Of a stretch of 12,925 nucleotides of DNA, positions 1 to 6,808 are shown in pieces. The position numbers were made by a program, and so were the translations under genes. Every line of letters begins with the position of its first letter. The stretch's first letter is position 1. Source of the DNA: an uncultured Eggerthellaceae bacterium (GTDB lineage Bacteria; Actinomycetota; Coriobacteriia; Coriobacteriales; Eggerthellaceae); the NCBI GenBank assembly GCA_934631995.1, contig CAKTYF010000049.1:1-12925 (forward strand), in the 5' to 3' direction. Under the pieces are notes generated by a model, which did no database searches, was not told where the DNA came from, and saw nothing but the letters and a program-made list of their open reading frames with translations.

Positions 1-594
1 GGCATCAGCATCAAGCGCCTGCTCATTGCATTTGGCATGGCCGCTTCGGTTGGCGTGGTTCTGGGTTCGCTTATGGGCTACTTTCAACGGTTTTACGCCA
101 TTGCCATTGTGCCCGTGGCAATCTACCAGATGATTCCCGGCCTGGCGTGGCTGCCGGTGGCTATCCTTATGTTCGGCCTGGGCGACGACTCAGCCATATT
201 CATGATCTTCGCTGTGTCATCGATGGTCATCACCATTGGCGTCTCGGGCGCTATCCGTACCGTCCCGCCCGTTATGGTGCAAGCGGCGAAGATGAGCGGA
301 GCGCGCCCGGTAACCATTTTCCTGCGCGTTCTTATTCCGCAAGCGGCGTGTTCCATAGTGAATGCGTTGCGTTTGGGCATGTCATCGGGATGGCGTGTGC
401 TAGTTGCTGCCGAAATGATCGTGGGCACCGGCGTGGGCATGGGTTATTCCATTCAGCTTGCGCGCGACTTGCTTGATTACGTGGGCGCCTTCGCCTGCAT
501 TACCGTTATTTGCCTGTTCGGCCTGTTTTTGGACCGCGTTGTTCTTGCCAGCATTGAGCGCTGGATGAATCGCAAATTGGGGGCTGATCAATAA
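1..594 (+). CDS. ABC transporter permease, NitT/TauT (SsuC/TauC) type, 5' partial
   Basis: This is the C-terminal 197 residues of an inner-membrane ABC importer permease. The open frame runs from base 1, so the true start lies upstream and the Met codon at 37 is internal. Hydrophobic segments alternate with short loops through most of the fragment. The cytoplasmic EAA loop that docks onto the ATPase is visible as AAKMSGARPVTIFLRVLIP at about 297-353, with the conserved Gly and the terminal Ile-Pro. Downstream come SGWRVLVAAEMI and GMGYSIQLAR, typical of the nitrate/sulfonate/taurine permease group. The stop codon overlaps the ATPase start by one base (TAATG at 592-596), so the two are translationally coupled. 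The substrate cannot be told from the permease. The family call is firm; specificity is unknown. Confidence 0.9.
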   Translation, partial: GISIKRLLIAFGMAASVGVVLGSLMGYFQRFYAIAIVPVAIYQMIPGLAWLPVAILMFGLGDDSAIFMIFAVSSMVITIGVSGAIRTVPPVMVQAAKMSGARPVTIFLRVLIPQAACSIVNALRLGMSSGWRVLVAAEMIVGTGVGMGYSIQLARDLLDYVGAFACITVICLFGLFLDRVVLASIERWMNRKLGADQ

Positions 595-1391
595 TGGTTC
601 TTATCGAAATGCGCGATGTGAGCAAGGCGTTCCTCACGAACAAACGCAAAGCGCAAGCTCAAGTGGTGCTTGAGCATGCGAATCTGTCTATTGAAGAAGG
701 CGAATTCGTGAGCCTTATTGGTCCGTCTGGCTGCGGGAAAACGGTGTCGCTTTCCATGATGGCGGGTTTTCTTGCTCCTACGCAGGGGGAAGTGCTGTTC
801 CGCGGTGCACCCATTGAATCTCCCGGCCCCGAACGTGGCGTGGTCTTTCAGGAATATAGCCTGTTCCCGTGGCTCTCCGTTCTGCAAAACGTCATGTTCG
901 CGCTAGAAAACGCTACGCGCGCACAAGGCCGCAGTTGGGATGCAAAGCGGGGCGAAGCACGTTCGCGCGCGGCATTGGCGCAGGTCGGGCTCGAGGATAA
1001 AGCCGACATGCGTCCCAACACGCTGTCCGGTGGCATGAAGCAGCGCGTGGCTATTGCGCGCCTTCTGGCAATGGACTCCGAGGTCTTCCTTATGGACGAG
1101 CCGTTTTCCGCGCTGGACGAGCAGACACGTGGCCGCCTGGACGAAAGCCTGCGCCGTCTGTGGCTGAAAAAACGCAAGACCGTCGTGTTCGTTACGCATA
1201 ACATCTCAGAAGCGGTTGCTGTCTCGTCGCGCATCGTGCTGTTTTCGGGCTCGCCCGGCACCATTTTGCGCGAGTGGCGTCTTCCCGAGGACATGGATCG
1301 CTGCAAGACCTCGGCGGAGGTTACGGCGCTTTCTGCGGAGATTTTGGACTGCATGCCTTTTGACTCGGCGTCGTTTGGCAACGCTGAGTGA
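594..1391 (+). CDS. ABC transporter ATP-binding protein, NitT/TauT (SsuB/TauB) type
   Basis: This 265-residue cytoplasmic ATPase powers the adjacent permease. All nucleotide-binding motifs are intact: Walker A GPSGCGKT (residues 43-50), Q-loop Gln86 in VVFQEYSLFPW, signature LSGGMKQR (144-151), Walker B VFLMDEPFSALD (164-175) and switch His202 in FVTHNISEA. The FQEYSLFPWLSV stretch and the short C-terminus without a regulatory domain match the SsuB/TauB/NrtD group. The start at 594 overlaps the permease stop by one base. The stop at 1389-1391 is followed 41 bases later by the binding-protein start, so permease, ATPase and binding protein form one operon. Transport of a small organic or inorganic anion or a thiamine-precursor-like compound is typical of the family; the actual substrate is not deducible here. 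Confidence 0.93.
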   Translation: MVLIEMRDVSKAFLTNKRKAQAQVVLEHANLSIEEGEFVSLIGPSGCGKTVSLSMMAGFLAPTQGEVLFRGAPIESPGPERGVVFQEYSLFPWLSVLQNVMFALENATRAQGRSWDAKRGEARSRAALAQVGLEDKADMRPNTLSGGMKQRVAIARLLAMDSEVFLMDEPFSALDEQTRGRLDESLRRLWLKKRKTVVFVTHNISEAVAVSSRIVLFSGSPGTILREWRLPEDMDRCKTSAEVTALSAEILDCMPFDSASFGNAE

Positions 1392-1432
1392 TACAGGAGA
1401 CAAAAAACAACAAGGAAAGAAGGAAAGAAAGC

Positions 1433-2533
1433 ATGAAGAAGAAACTATTTTCCCTCGCTGCTTGCGCTTGCGCGCTGGCGCTGGGCGGCACCTTGCTGGC
1501 GGGCTGCTCATCGAATGCTGCGTCTTCGGCATCGGGCAGCGCATCGGCTGAGTCGTACGAGCCGCTGAGCATTGCCTACCTGAATAAGGGCGGCTACGAA
1601 GACATCATTGTTGCCGATAACCAGGGCTTTTACAAGGATTGTGGTCCGGAAATCACGCTGAACCCCGTTACGGGCTCGGGCGCTCAGTCCGTTGAGGCGC
1701 TGCTTTCAGGCGCTTCCGACATTGCCGCCACCGGCCAGGGTCCCGTGGCCGACGCGCTGAAGAACTACGGCGACCGCATTGTGGTGCTGGCGGGTACGAA
1801 CATCTCTACGGGCGGCCAGGTTTGGGTTGCCGGCGCGGGCATGACGGGCGATAAGGCCCTTGTTCCCTTCGACAAGGCCAAGGACAACAAGGCAGAAGTT
1901 GCTGCGTCGTTCCAAAGCGCGGCGGCTGCTAACGGCGGCACCATCAAGTGTGGCGTGCAGAAGGGCGCAACCACCGAAAGCGAATTCAAGTCGTGGCTGA
2001 AGAAGATGGGCATTTCCTTCAACGACTTTGGCACCGAAGGCGACGGCGTGGTGACGCTGGTTGACCTGAAGGCGAACACTATTCCCACTGCGCTGGTTTC
2101 CGGCGACATTGACATGATGGCGGCCAGCCAGCCGTACCCCGACACCGCGCTGAAGCAGATCGACGGCTCCTACAAGGTTGGCTGCAATGCCGACGTTGAC
2201 TCTTACGGCGTTGCCATGCTGATCACCACAAAGGAAGTTTACGAGCAGAAGGAAGCCTCTATCAAGGCATTCCTGCAGGCCGAGAAGAAATCCGTTGACT
2301 TCATGAACAGCAACGCTGATGAGGCCATGAAGATTTGCGCCGATAGCATTGGCACCGACCTGGACGCGCAAAAGGCAACGTGGGACATCGCAAACTTCCG
2401 CGTTGACATGAGCGACCAGAAGATCAGCACGCTGAAGGCCACGTGCGCGAAGAAGGGCCTTGAGATCACCGAAGAGCAGCTGAAGGCACAGGCTCCTTTG
2501 GCGCAGTGGTGCGAGGACGCGCTGAATAAGTAA
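1433..2533 (+). CDS. ABC transporter substrate-binding lipoprotein, NMT1/SsuA-like
   Basis: This is the extracytoplasmic solute receptor of the preceding permease and ATPase, 366 residues. I chose the ATG at 1433 over the in-frame GTG at 1388. The ATG is preceded by a purine-rich GAAGGAAAG site about 8 bases upstream and begins a textbook lipoprotein signal: MKKK, a hydrophobic core, then lipobox LLAGC with Cys25 as the lipidated residue. A Ser/Ala/Gly-rich tether follows. The mature part begins LSIAYLNKGGYEDIIVADNQ and contains ALLSGASDIAATGQGP and LVSGDIDMMAASQP, the two-lobed NMT1/SsuA pattern in which a low-similarity ligand is read. The signal peptide is unusually Cys-rich (Cys11, Cys13). 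The ligand is unknown; sulfonate, nitrate, taurine and thiamine-precursor binders share this fold. Confidence 0.9.
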   Translation: MKKKLFSLAACACALALGGTLLAGCSSNAASSASGSASAESYEPLSIAYLNKGGYEDIIVADNQGFYKDCGPEITLNPVTGSGAQSVEALLSGASDIAATGQGPVADALKNYGDRIVVLAGTNISTGGQVWVAGAGMTGDKALVPFDKAKDNKAEVAASFQSAAAANGGTIKCGVQKGATTESEFKSWLKKMGISFNDFGTEGDGVVTLVDLKANTIPTALVSGDIDMMAASQPYPDTALKQIDGSYKVGCNADVDSYGVAMLITTKEVYEQKEASIKAFLQAEKKSVDFMNSNADEAMKICADSIGTDLDAQKATWDIANFRVDMSDQKISTLKATCAKKGLEITEEQLKAQAPLAQWCEDALNK

Positions 2534-2541
2534 GCAGCGCG
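2518..2541 (+). terminator. Inverted repeat straddling the stop of the binding-protein gene
   Basis: CGCGCTG (2518-2524) and CAGCGCG (2535-2541) are perfectly complementary 7-bp arms separated by 10 bases that contain the stop codon. There is no U-tract after it. It could be an mRNA 3'-end stabiliser or a weak terminator; the function is inferred. Confidence 0.3.
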
Positions 2542-2589
2542 CGCACGGATTGCGCGGGCGGAAGCTTCGCAATGAAATAGAGTAAAAAG

Positions 2590-2623
2590 GCGGAAGTCGT
2601 ACGGATTTGAGTGCGGCTTCCGC
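2590..2623 (+). terminator. 13-bp stem-loop, probable terminator of the ABC operon
   Basis: Bases 2590-2602 pair with 2611-2623 around an 8-base loop. The 13-bp stem has two G-U wobbles and no mismatches. It is preceded by five A's and followed only by a T-containing but not T-rich stretch, so it fits an atypical intrinsic terminator or, read from the opposite strand, a terminator with a U-run. It separates the ABC operon from the radical SAM gene. A very weak promoter-like pair (TTGAGT at 2607, TATGCG at 2631, 18-base spacer) overlaps its 3' side. Confidence 0.5.
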
Positions 2624-2628
2624 GTGCT

Positions 2629-2649
2629 GTTATGCGAAAAGAGCATAGC
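2629..2649 (+). repeat. Small 7-bp hairpin or operator-like inverted repeat upstream of the radical SAM gene
   Basis: GTTATGC (2629-2635) and GCATAGC (2643-2649) pair over 7 bp with one G-U wobble around a 7-base A-rich loop. It lies 5 bases after the 13-bp stem and 32 bases before the radical SAM start. It could be a second 3'-end hairpin, a 5'-UTR element or a protein-binding dyad. Confidence 0.3.
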
Positions 2650-2681
2650 GGCACATCGGGACATACAGACAGGGAGCAAAC

Positions 2682-5012
2682 ATGAACGAGCAGTTCAAGC
2701 AGAAAATCGATGCCATTGCTCAGGAGTGCTTGCGTGGCGCGCAGCAGAGTCGCGCGACAATCGTCGAGCTTCTGAGTGTTGATTCTTCATCGGAGGAAGC
2801 GGCGTATATGTGCAGCGTGGCGCACGACGTGGCGCTACGCGTGTCGGGCGGGTGTGCGAAGGTCGGCGGCTGCATTGGCATTGACTACGCCCCCTGCAAA
2901 ATGAATTGCTCGTTTTGCTCGTTTGCGGAAAAGCTGGGCATTGTGACCACTGCGGTGCGCTTGAGCGATGATCAGATTTTGGCTATTGCCCGCGATTACG
3001 TGCAAGCTGGCGTGAACACCATCACGCTTCGCACCACGGAGTTCTTCGACATGAACGAGGTTTGCCGCTTAGTGACTTTGATCAGGCAAAACGTGCCAGG
3101 AACTTATGAGATTTGCCTGAATGTAGGCGAGCTTTCTCCTGAGATGGCGCGCCATGCGTTCGAATGCGGCGCCTCGAGCGCGTACCATGTTTTCCGCTTG
3201 GGCGAAGGCGTGGACACGCCGTTTGACCCCGAAGTGCGCAAGCGCACGGTCAGGGCAATCTCCGAGTCTCCCTTGAAGCTCAACACGGGCATTGAGCCGA
3301 TTGGCGTCGAGCACACAAACGAGCAGCTAGCTGATCATATTGTGTTCGCACTTTCGTGCGACCCGGAGTCGTTGGGCATCAAGCCACGCGTGAACGTGCC
3401 CGGCACGCCGTTCGAGGGGAAGGCGCCGCTGTCAGATGAGCGCATTGCGCAGATTGTGGCGGTGATTCGCCTGGTCAGCGGCAGTCGCGTGAAGTACGTG
3501 TCGTCGCATCCGGGTGAAGCGCTTGCCTTGAAGGCGGGCGGCAACGGCAGCAATGTTGAGCGCGGTGCATCTCCGCATGCGGCTGATTTTTCCGAGCGTG
3601 AGTGGCGCGGCATTACACCGCAGGACAACATTGCGCTTCTTCGTGCGGCGGGATTCGGCAGTGGGCTGGTGCATCCCGACCCTCGTTTTGTCGAAGGAGC
3701 TACTTGGTGGGCGCCTGAGCGGCTGACAGCGGTGGAGAACCCGACGTTTATCGGTGCAGATGGTGCAACGCTGATGCGCGGCGCCAATGGCGGCGTGGTG
3801 TCCTTGAAGCTTGCTGGTGCCGATGAGAGCGAAGGTGTCGCGGGCGCCTCTGTTGCCGTTTGCGGTGCTGCAGGCGAGATGGGTGCCGCTGCTGGCACTG
3901 CCGCTGGCGGGGCGGTTGGTGGTGCCGCAGGCGCCGTAGATGCCTTATCCGCGGTGGATGTTGCGTCGTCGCGCTCCGTTGCTGCCGACCCGCAGGCATC
4001 TGGCGTTGTAGGTTCCGGTTCGCAAGCTGCCGACCCGCGCGTTGTTGCGGAGATCGATCGCATTGCCGACGAGGGTTTGCGCGGCGCCGTCCAAAACGAA
4101 GAGACCATCCTTCGTTTGCTTAACCTTCCTGTCGATGGTCCTGAAGTGGCGTATATGCGGCAGGTGGCAGGTGACTTCGCCTTGCGTGTTACGGGCGGTC
4201 GCGGAAGGGTTGCGGGCGCCATTGGGCTGGATCTTCATCCGTGCAAGATGAATTGCGCGTTCTGTTCGTTCGGCGAAAAATGGGGCTTGGTGCGTGAAGA
4301 GCGCATTCTTACCGCTGATCAGGTAGTTTCTATGGCGCGAAGCTATGTTGAGGCGGGTATTACGCAAGTTACGCTGCGGTCCACGGAATTTTACGACTTG
4401 AATGAAATCGCAGATATGGTTGCGCGCATTCGTGCCGAAGTGCCTGGTGACTATGAAATTTGCCTGAACGTAGGCGAGCTTTCTCCGGCCATGGCATATG
4501 CTTGCTGGCAAGCGGGTGCAAACAGTGCATATCATGTGCTGCGTATGGGCGAGGGCGTGGACACGCCTTTTGATCCCGAGGTTCGTCGCCGCAGCATCGA
4601 TGCGATTTGTGCTTCGCCGCTGAAGTTCTCTTCGTGCATCGAGCCTATTGGTGTCGAGCATACGAACGAGCAGATTGCGCAGCGTATGGCGTATGTGCTG
4701 TCGCGCGAGCCGTATGCGGTGGGCATTATGCCGCGCATCCCCGTTCCGGGCACGCCGCTGGGGCACCTTCCCATGCTGGGACGTGCGGTTATGCGTCAGC
4801 AGCTGGCGGTGTTGCGCTTGTGCGCGGGCAGCCACGTGAAGTACGTGAGTATGCATCCCGATGAGGTGCTGGGTCTTGAGCTGGGTGCCAACTGTTTCTC
4901 GGTCGAACGCGGCGCAATTCCGCGCGATACGGAGTTTTCTGAGGAAGAATGGAAGGGTCTTTCGGCAGCTCAAGGGCTAGAAATTGTGCATGCTGCCGGT
5001 TACCGCTGTTGA
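2682..5012 (+). CDS. Tandem double-domain radical SAM protein, BioB/PylB-like
   Basis: This 776-residue protein holds two complete radical SAM modules. Each has the CX3CX2C cluster motif CKMNCxFC, at Cys72/76/79 and Cys521/525/528, that binds the [4Fe-4S] cluster cleaving S-adenosylmethionine. Residues 9-327 align with 458-776 at a constant offset of 449 with no gaps. Shared blocks include YEICLNVGELSP, GEGVDTPFDPEVR and IEPIGVEHTNEQ; by hand, 30 of 47 residues match over 42-88. The C-terminal (S/N)VERGA block resembles the end of the BioB-type barrel. Residues 326-375 extend copy 1, and about 376-445 are an Ala/Gly-rich linker. The ATG has AGGGAG five bases upstream. The gene stands alone between hairpins. 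A single module would be about 320-350 residues, so this is an internal fusion. The reaction is unknown; biotin synthase, methylornithine synthase and HydE are only fold-level relatives. Confidence 0.88.
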   Translation: MNEQFKQKIDAIAQECLRGAQQSRATIVELLSVDSSSEEAAYMCSVAHDVALRVSGGCAKVGGCIGIDYAPCKMNCSFCSFAEKLGIVTTAVRLSDDQILAIARDYVQAGVNTITLRTTEFFDMNEVCRLVTLIRQNVPGTYEICLNVGELSPEMARHAFECGASSAYHVFRLGEGVDTPFDPEVRKRTVRAISESPLKLNTGIEPIGVEHTNEQLADHIVFALSCDPESLGIKPRVNVPGTPFEGKAPLSDERIAQIVAVIRLVSGSRVKYVSSHPGEALALKAGGNGSNVERGASPHAADFSEREWRGITPQDNIALLRAAGFGSGLVHPDPRFVEGATWWAPERLTAVENPTFIGADGATLMRGANGGVVSLKLAGADESEGVAGASVAVCGAAGEMGAAAGTAAGGAVGGAAGAVDALSAVDVASSRSVAADPQASGVVGSGSQAADPRVVAEIDRIADEGLRGAVQNEETILRLLNLPVDGPEVAYMRQVAGDFALRVTGGRGRVAGAIGLDLHPCKMNCAFCSFGEKWGLVREERILTADQVVSMARSYVEAGITQVTLRSTEFYDLNEIADMVARIRAEVPGDYEICLNVGELSPAMAYACWQAGANSAYHVLRMGEGVDTPFDPEVRRRSIDAICASPLKFSSCIEPIGVEHTNEQIAQRMAYVLSREPYAVGIMPRIPVPGTPLGHLPMLGRAVMRQQLAVLRLCAGSHVKYVSMHPDEVLGLELGANCFSVERGAIPRDTEFSEEEWKGLSAAQGLEIVHAAGYRC

Positions 5013-5036
5013 CAAAAGGTGGGGTAATTTGTCAAC
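5008..5036 (+). terminator. 9-bp perfect inverted repeat overlapping the radical SAM stop codon
   Basis: GTTGACAAA (5008-5016) and TTTGTCAAC (5028-5036) are perfect 9-bp arms around an 11-base G-rich spacer. The TGA stop (5010-5012) is inside the left arm. No U-tract follows. It may act as a 3'-end hairpin for the radical SAM transcript, or as a dyad operator upstream of lgt, whose candidate -10 box lies 40 bases further on. Confidence 0.4.
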
Positions 5037-5071
5037 AATCAAGGTCCGTGGCGGGCGGCGTAGGGTCGCTT

Positions 5072-5080
5072 TGCTAAAAT
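5072..5080 (+). promoter_or_regulatory. Candidate extended -10 promoter of lgt
   Basis: TGCTAAAAT at 5072-5080 fits an extended -10 (TGn plus a TATAAT-like hexamer). No good -35 is present at 17 bases, which extended -10 promoters tolerate. Transcription would begin near 5087, giving a 5' leader of about 60 bases before the ATG at 5146. It is based only on sequence resemblance. Confidence 0.4.
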
Positions 5081-5145
5081 GAGCGCATTGAATCACGCGC
5101 CGCTCGAACGACATCCATCGAACGAAAACGAAAGCAGAAAAACTC

Positions 5146-5979
5146 ATGCTCAACCAAATCTATCAAATGCTTGATCCCGTCGCGTTCTCGATCGGGCCGT
5201 TTTCAGTGCGTTGGTACGGCATTGCCTACATTTTGGGTTTCGCCTGCGCTGCGCTTATCATTGCGCGCACGGCAAAGCGATGGAAGATCTCGCTTGATAC
5301 CGATTCGCTGCTGACCGTCCTTTTGGGCGTGATCATTGGCGTTATCGTGGGCGCGCGTTTGTTCTACTGCCTGTTTTACGGCGACGGCTATTATTTCAGG
5401 CATCCGTTGGAGATCTTCGCTCTCTCGCAGGGCGGCATGAGCTTCCATGGCGGTTTAGTTGGCGCGCTCTTGTCGGGCCTGGTCACAGCGCGTATGATTG
5501 GGGTTCCGTATCTCACGCTTGCCGATATGGCGGTGGTGGGCGCGCCGTTAGGGTTGCTGTTCGGCCGCTGCGCCAATTTCGTGAACGGCGAGCTGTGGGG
5601 CGCTGTTACCGATGCTCCTTGGGGCGTTGTGTTCGGCGGCAGTGCGGGCATGATGCCGCGTCATCCATCTCAGCTTTACGAAGCGGTTCTAGAAGGAATC
5701 GTGCTGTTTGTTGTGCTGTATGCTCTTTCGCGCAAGGTGCCGCCGCGGCCTCAGGGAACGTTTCTGGGCATTTTTCTAGTGGGGTATGGGCTGGCGCGCG
5801 TGACGATTGAGTTTGTTCGCCAGCCCGATGCTCAGCTGGGATATCTGTTCGGTGATTGGCTGACGATGGGCATGGTGCTATCGTTTCCCCTGATTATCAT
5901 AGGGGTAGCGCTTCTTGTGTATGCGGCAAAGACGAAGCACCCGCAGCGGGGGCAAGACGCGAAGGACGAAGCCGCGTAA
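5146..5979 (+). CDS. lgt: Phosphatidylglycerol--prolipoprotein diacylglyceryl transferase
   Basis: Lgt is the membrane enzyme that transfers diacylglycerol from phosphatidylglycerol to the lipobox Cys of prolipoproteins, the first step of lipoprotein maturation. The 277-residue protein has about seven hydrophobic segments and the full family signature: the early RWYGIAYILGF, GGMSFHGG with His101, GRCANFVNGE with Arg141, Asn144 and Glu149, RHPSQLYE (172-179), and YGLARVTIEFVRQPD near the end. Length is normal for the family. The start ATG is preceded by a weak purine-rich GAAAGCAGAAAAA leader rather than a strong ribosome binding site. It is transcribed alone and converges with the DUF5067-like lipoprotein gene. 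Two likely substrates are encoded in this window: the ABC binding protein and the DUF5067-like lipoprotein. The charged C-terminal tail is cytoplasmic by inference. Confidence 0.96.
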   Translation: MLNQIYQMLDPVAFSIGPFSVRWYGIAYILGFACAALIIARTAKRWKISLDTDSLLTVLLGVIIGVIVGARLFYCLFYGDGYYFRHPLEIFALSQGGMSFHGGLVGALLSGLVTARMIGVPYLTLADMAVVGAPLGLLFGRCANFVNGELWGAVTDAPWGVVFGGSAGMMPRHPSQLYEAVLEGIVLFVVLYALSRKVPPRPQGTFLGIFLVGYGLARVTIEFVRQPDAQLGYLFGDWLTMGMVLSFPLIIIGVALLVYAAKTKHPQRGQDAKDEAA

Positions 5980-5986
5980 GGTACGC
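5974..5986 (+). terminator. Short hairpin overlapping the lgt stop codon
   Basis: GCGTA (5974-5978) and TACGC (5982-5986) form a perfect 5-bp stem with a 3-base loop across the TAA stop at 5977-5979. It is short and has no U-tract. It is listed because similar repeats sit at other transcription-unit ends here. Confidence 0.2.
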
Positions 5987-6080
5987 ACGGGCGCAGGTCG
6001 CGCAGAGGAAGATGCGGACGCGTTGTGTCTGGTGCTTCGTCTCATGCGCACGCACGCAGGCGCGCGTGCAGCTGCGCTCC

Positions 6081-6094
6081 CTGCGGCACCGCAG
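6081..6094 (-). terminator. GC hairpin just past the DUF5067-like lipoprotein stop
   Basis: CTGCGG (6081-6086) and CCGCAG (6089-6094) are perfect arms, in practice a 5-bp stem with a tetraloop. It starts 5 bases beyond the minus-strand TAA (6099-6101). An overlapping alternative stem pairs 6071-6076 with 6090-6095. It lies in the 119-bp convergent gap with lgt and could serve both strands. There is no U-tract. Confidence 0.3.
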
Positions 6095-6098
6095 CAGA

Positions 6099-6671
6099 TT
6101 ATTCTTCGGCTTCGGGCAAGGGAAGCGTGAGGGTGGTTTCTGCCACGCCGCGCTCTTCGTTTCCGAACGTAATGGTCACCGGCTTGTCGTTCACCAAAAC
6201 GAAGCACAATGCGATATCGGCCGATTCACCAGGCTGGATGCGTTTTTCGCCCGTGTGAAGCGCGTTACCGTTTGTGTCGTATGCCACCGCGACTTTCAGG
6301 TGCGTTCCTGCGCCCTGGTTACGGGTGACGTTATACGAGCCCATGACAGATTCGGCAGACGTTCCGCGGTTTGTGACATGCAGATACAGGGCAAGGCAAT
6401 CTTTGCCCGACGTGTTGCGCACGATTTCCTGGTCGTAAAGAATCATGCTCAAATTCCCCAGCGTGACTGAAGTACCCTGGTATTGTACCTGATCAGAGCT
6501 GCTGCTTTCCGATGACGTCTTGTTGCACCCCGAAAGAAGCGCCACGCTCATGCACAGCGCAATTGCCACGAGCACAGCAAGTGCGCAGACGCTTTTGTGC
6601 GACCTGCGCGCGGAAAGAGCGTGCGGCGTTGCGGACGAATTCGAGTTGAAAATGGCGCGATGCGGACTCAT
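6099..6671 (-). CDS. DUF5067/DUF4352-like lipoprotein, function unknown
   Basis: This is a secreted lipid-anchored protein of 190 residues. I chose the ATG at 6669-6671, because minus-strand AAAAGGAG lies about 10 bases upstream and a lipoprotein signal follows; the open frame continues upstream to 6788 without such support. The n-region is long (about 27 residues with Arg-Arg-Ser-His-Lys just before the core). A hydrophobic core follows, then lipobox LLSGC with Cys49. After a Ser-rich tether the mature domain shows the DUF5067-like pattern of an immunoglobulin-like beta sandwich: LGNLSMILYDQEIV, CLALYLHVTNRGT, and IQPGESADIALCFVL. Such domains are common in Gram-positive lipoproteins and have no assigned reaction. 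It converges with lgt and diverges from the FHA-phosphatase-kinase operon. The lipoprotein call is strong; the domain call is moderate. Confidence 0.8.
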   Translation of the reverse strand: MSPHRAIFNSNSSATPHALSARRSHKSVCALAVLVAIALCMSVALLSGCNKTSSESSSSDQVQYQGTSVTLGNLSMILYDQEIVRNTSGKDCLALYLHVTNRGTSAESVMGSYNVTRNQGAGTHLKVAVAYDTNGNALHTGEKRIQPGESADIALCFVLVNDKPVTITFGNEERGVAETTLTLPLPEAEE

Positions 6672-6706
6672 GCGATGAAAACTCCTTTTGCGTAATTGGT
6701 CACACC

Positions 6707-6712
6707 ATAGTA
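6707..6712 (-). promoter_or_regulatory. Candidate -10 box for the DUF5067-like lipoprotein gene
   Basis: On the minus strand TACTAT (6712 to 6707) resembles a -10 hexamer and would give a leader of about 30 bases before the ribosome binding site and ATG. No convincing -35 is seen; the region where it would lie contains the ACGCCTGA direct repeats. Confidence 0.25.
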
Positions 6713-6719
6713 GCTTGCC

Positions 6720-6738
6720 ACGCCTGAAAAACGCCTGA
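6720..6738. repeat. ACGCCTGA direct repeat with an 11-bp period
   Basis: The octamer ACGCCTGA occurs at 6720-6727 and 6731-6738, 11 bp apart start to start, i.e. about one helical turn. The pair sits over the expected -35 region of the minus-strand lipoprotein promoter, a position suited to two protein-binding half-sites on one DNA face. Chance is possible for an 8-mer pair. Confidence 0.35.
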
Positions 6739-6773
6739 TTTTGCCCCTTTTTGAAAAAATAATCGCAAGTCGG

Positions 6774-6789
6774 GGTGTTGCGCAACACC
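6774..6789. promoter_or_regulatory. Perfect 16-bp palindrome, candidate operator between divergent genes
   Basis: GGTGTTGCGCAACACC (6774-6789) is a perfect dyad. Outer arms TCGCA (6763-6767) and TGCGA (6792-6796) add partial symmetry. It lies between the divergent lipoprotein gene and the FHA operon, and its right arm reaches the expected -35 position for the TACAAT box at 6809. This is the usual geometry for a dimeric helix-turn-helix regulator. The regulator is unknown. Confidence 0.5.
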
Positions 6790-6808
6790 TGTGCGACAAA
6801 AAAGCATC

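Noticed and set aside
1706..2572. 288-codon open frame on the minus strand
   Set aside because: It is antisense to the binding-protein gene, with no ribosome binding site, signal or recognisable motif.
3335..4222. 295-codon open frame on the minus strand
   Set aside because: It is antisense to the radical SAM gene and its Ala/Gly linker. The Pro/Ala/Thr-rich product reflects the linker's composition.
3945..4973. 342-codon open frame on the minus strand
   Set aside because: It is antisense to the second radical SAM copy, whose motifs are intact. The translation is Arg/His/Asn-rich without domains, as expected for the complement of a GC-rich gene.
2682..5012. Calling the double radical SAM gene bioB or pylB
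   Set aside because: Only fold-level resemblance is visible, and no biotin or pyrrolysine genes are nearby. A gene symbol would overstate the evidence.
5856..6470. 204-codon plus-strand frame after lgt
   Set aside because: It overlaps the lgt end and is antisense to the DUF5067-like lipoprotein, which has a signal peptide and ribosome binding site. No motif was found.
6672..6788. Upstream extension of the DUF5067-like lipoprotein
   Set aside because: The internal ATG at 6671 has AAAAGGAG upstream. The extra 39 residues would bury the signal peptide and overlap regulatory DNA.
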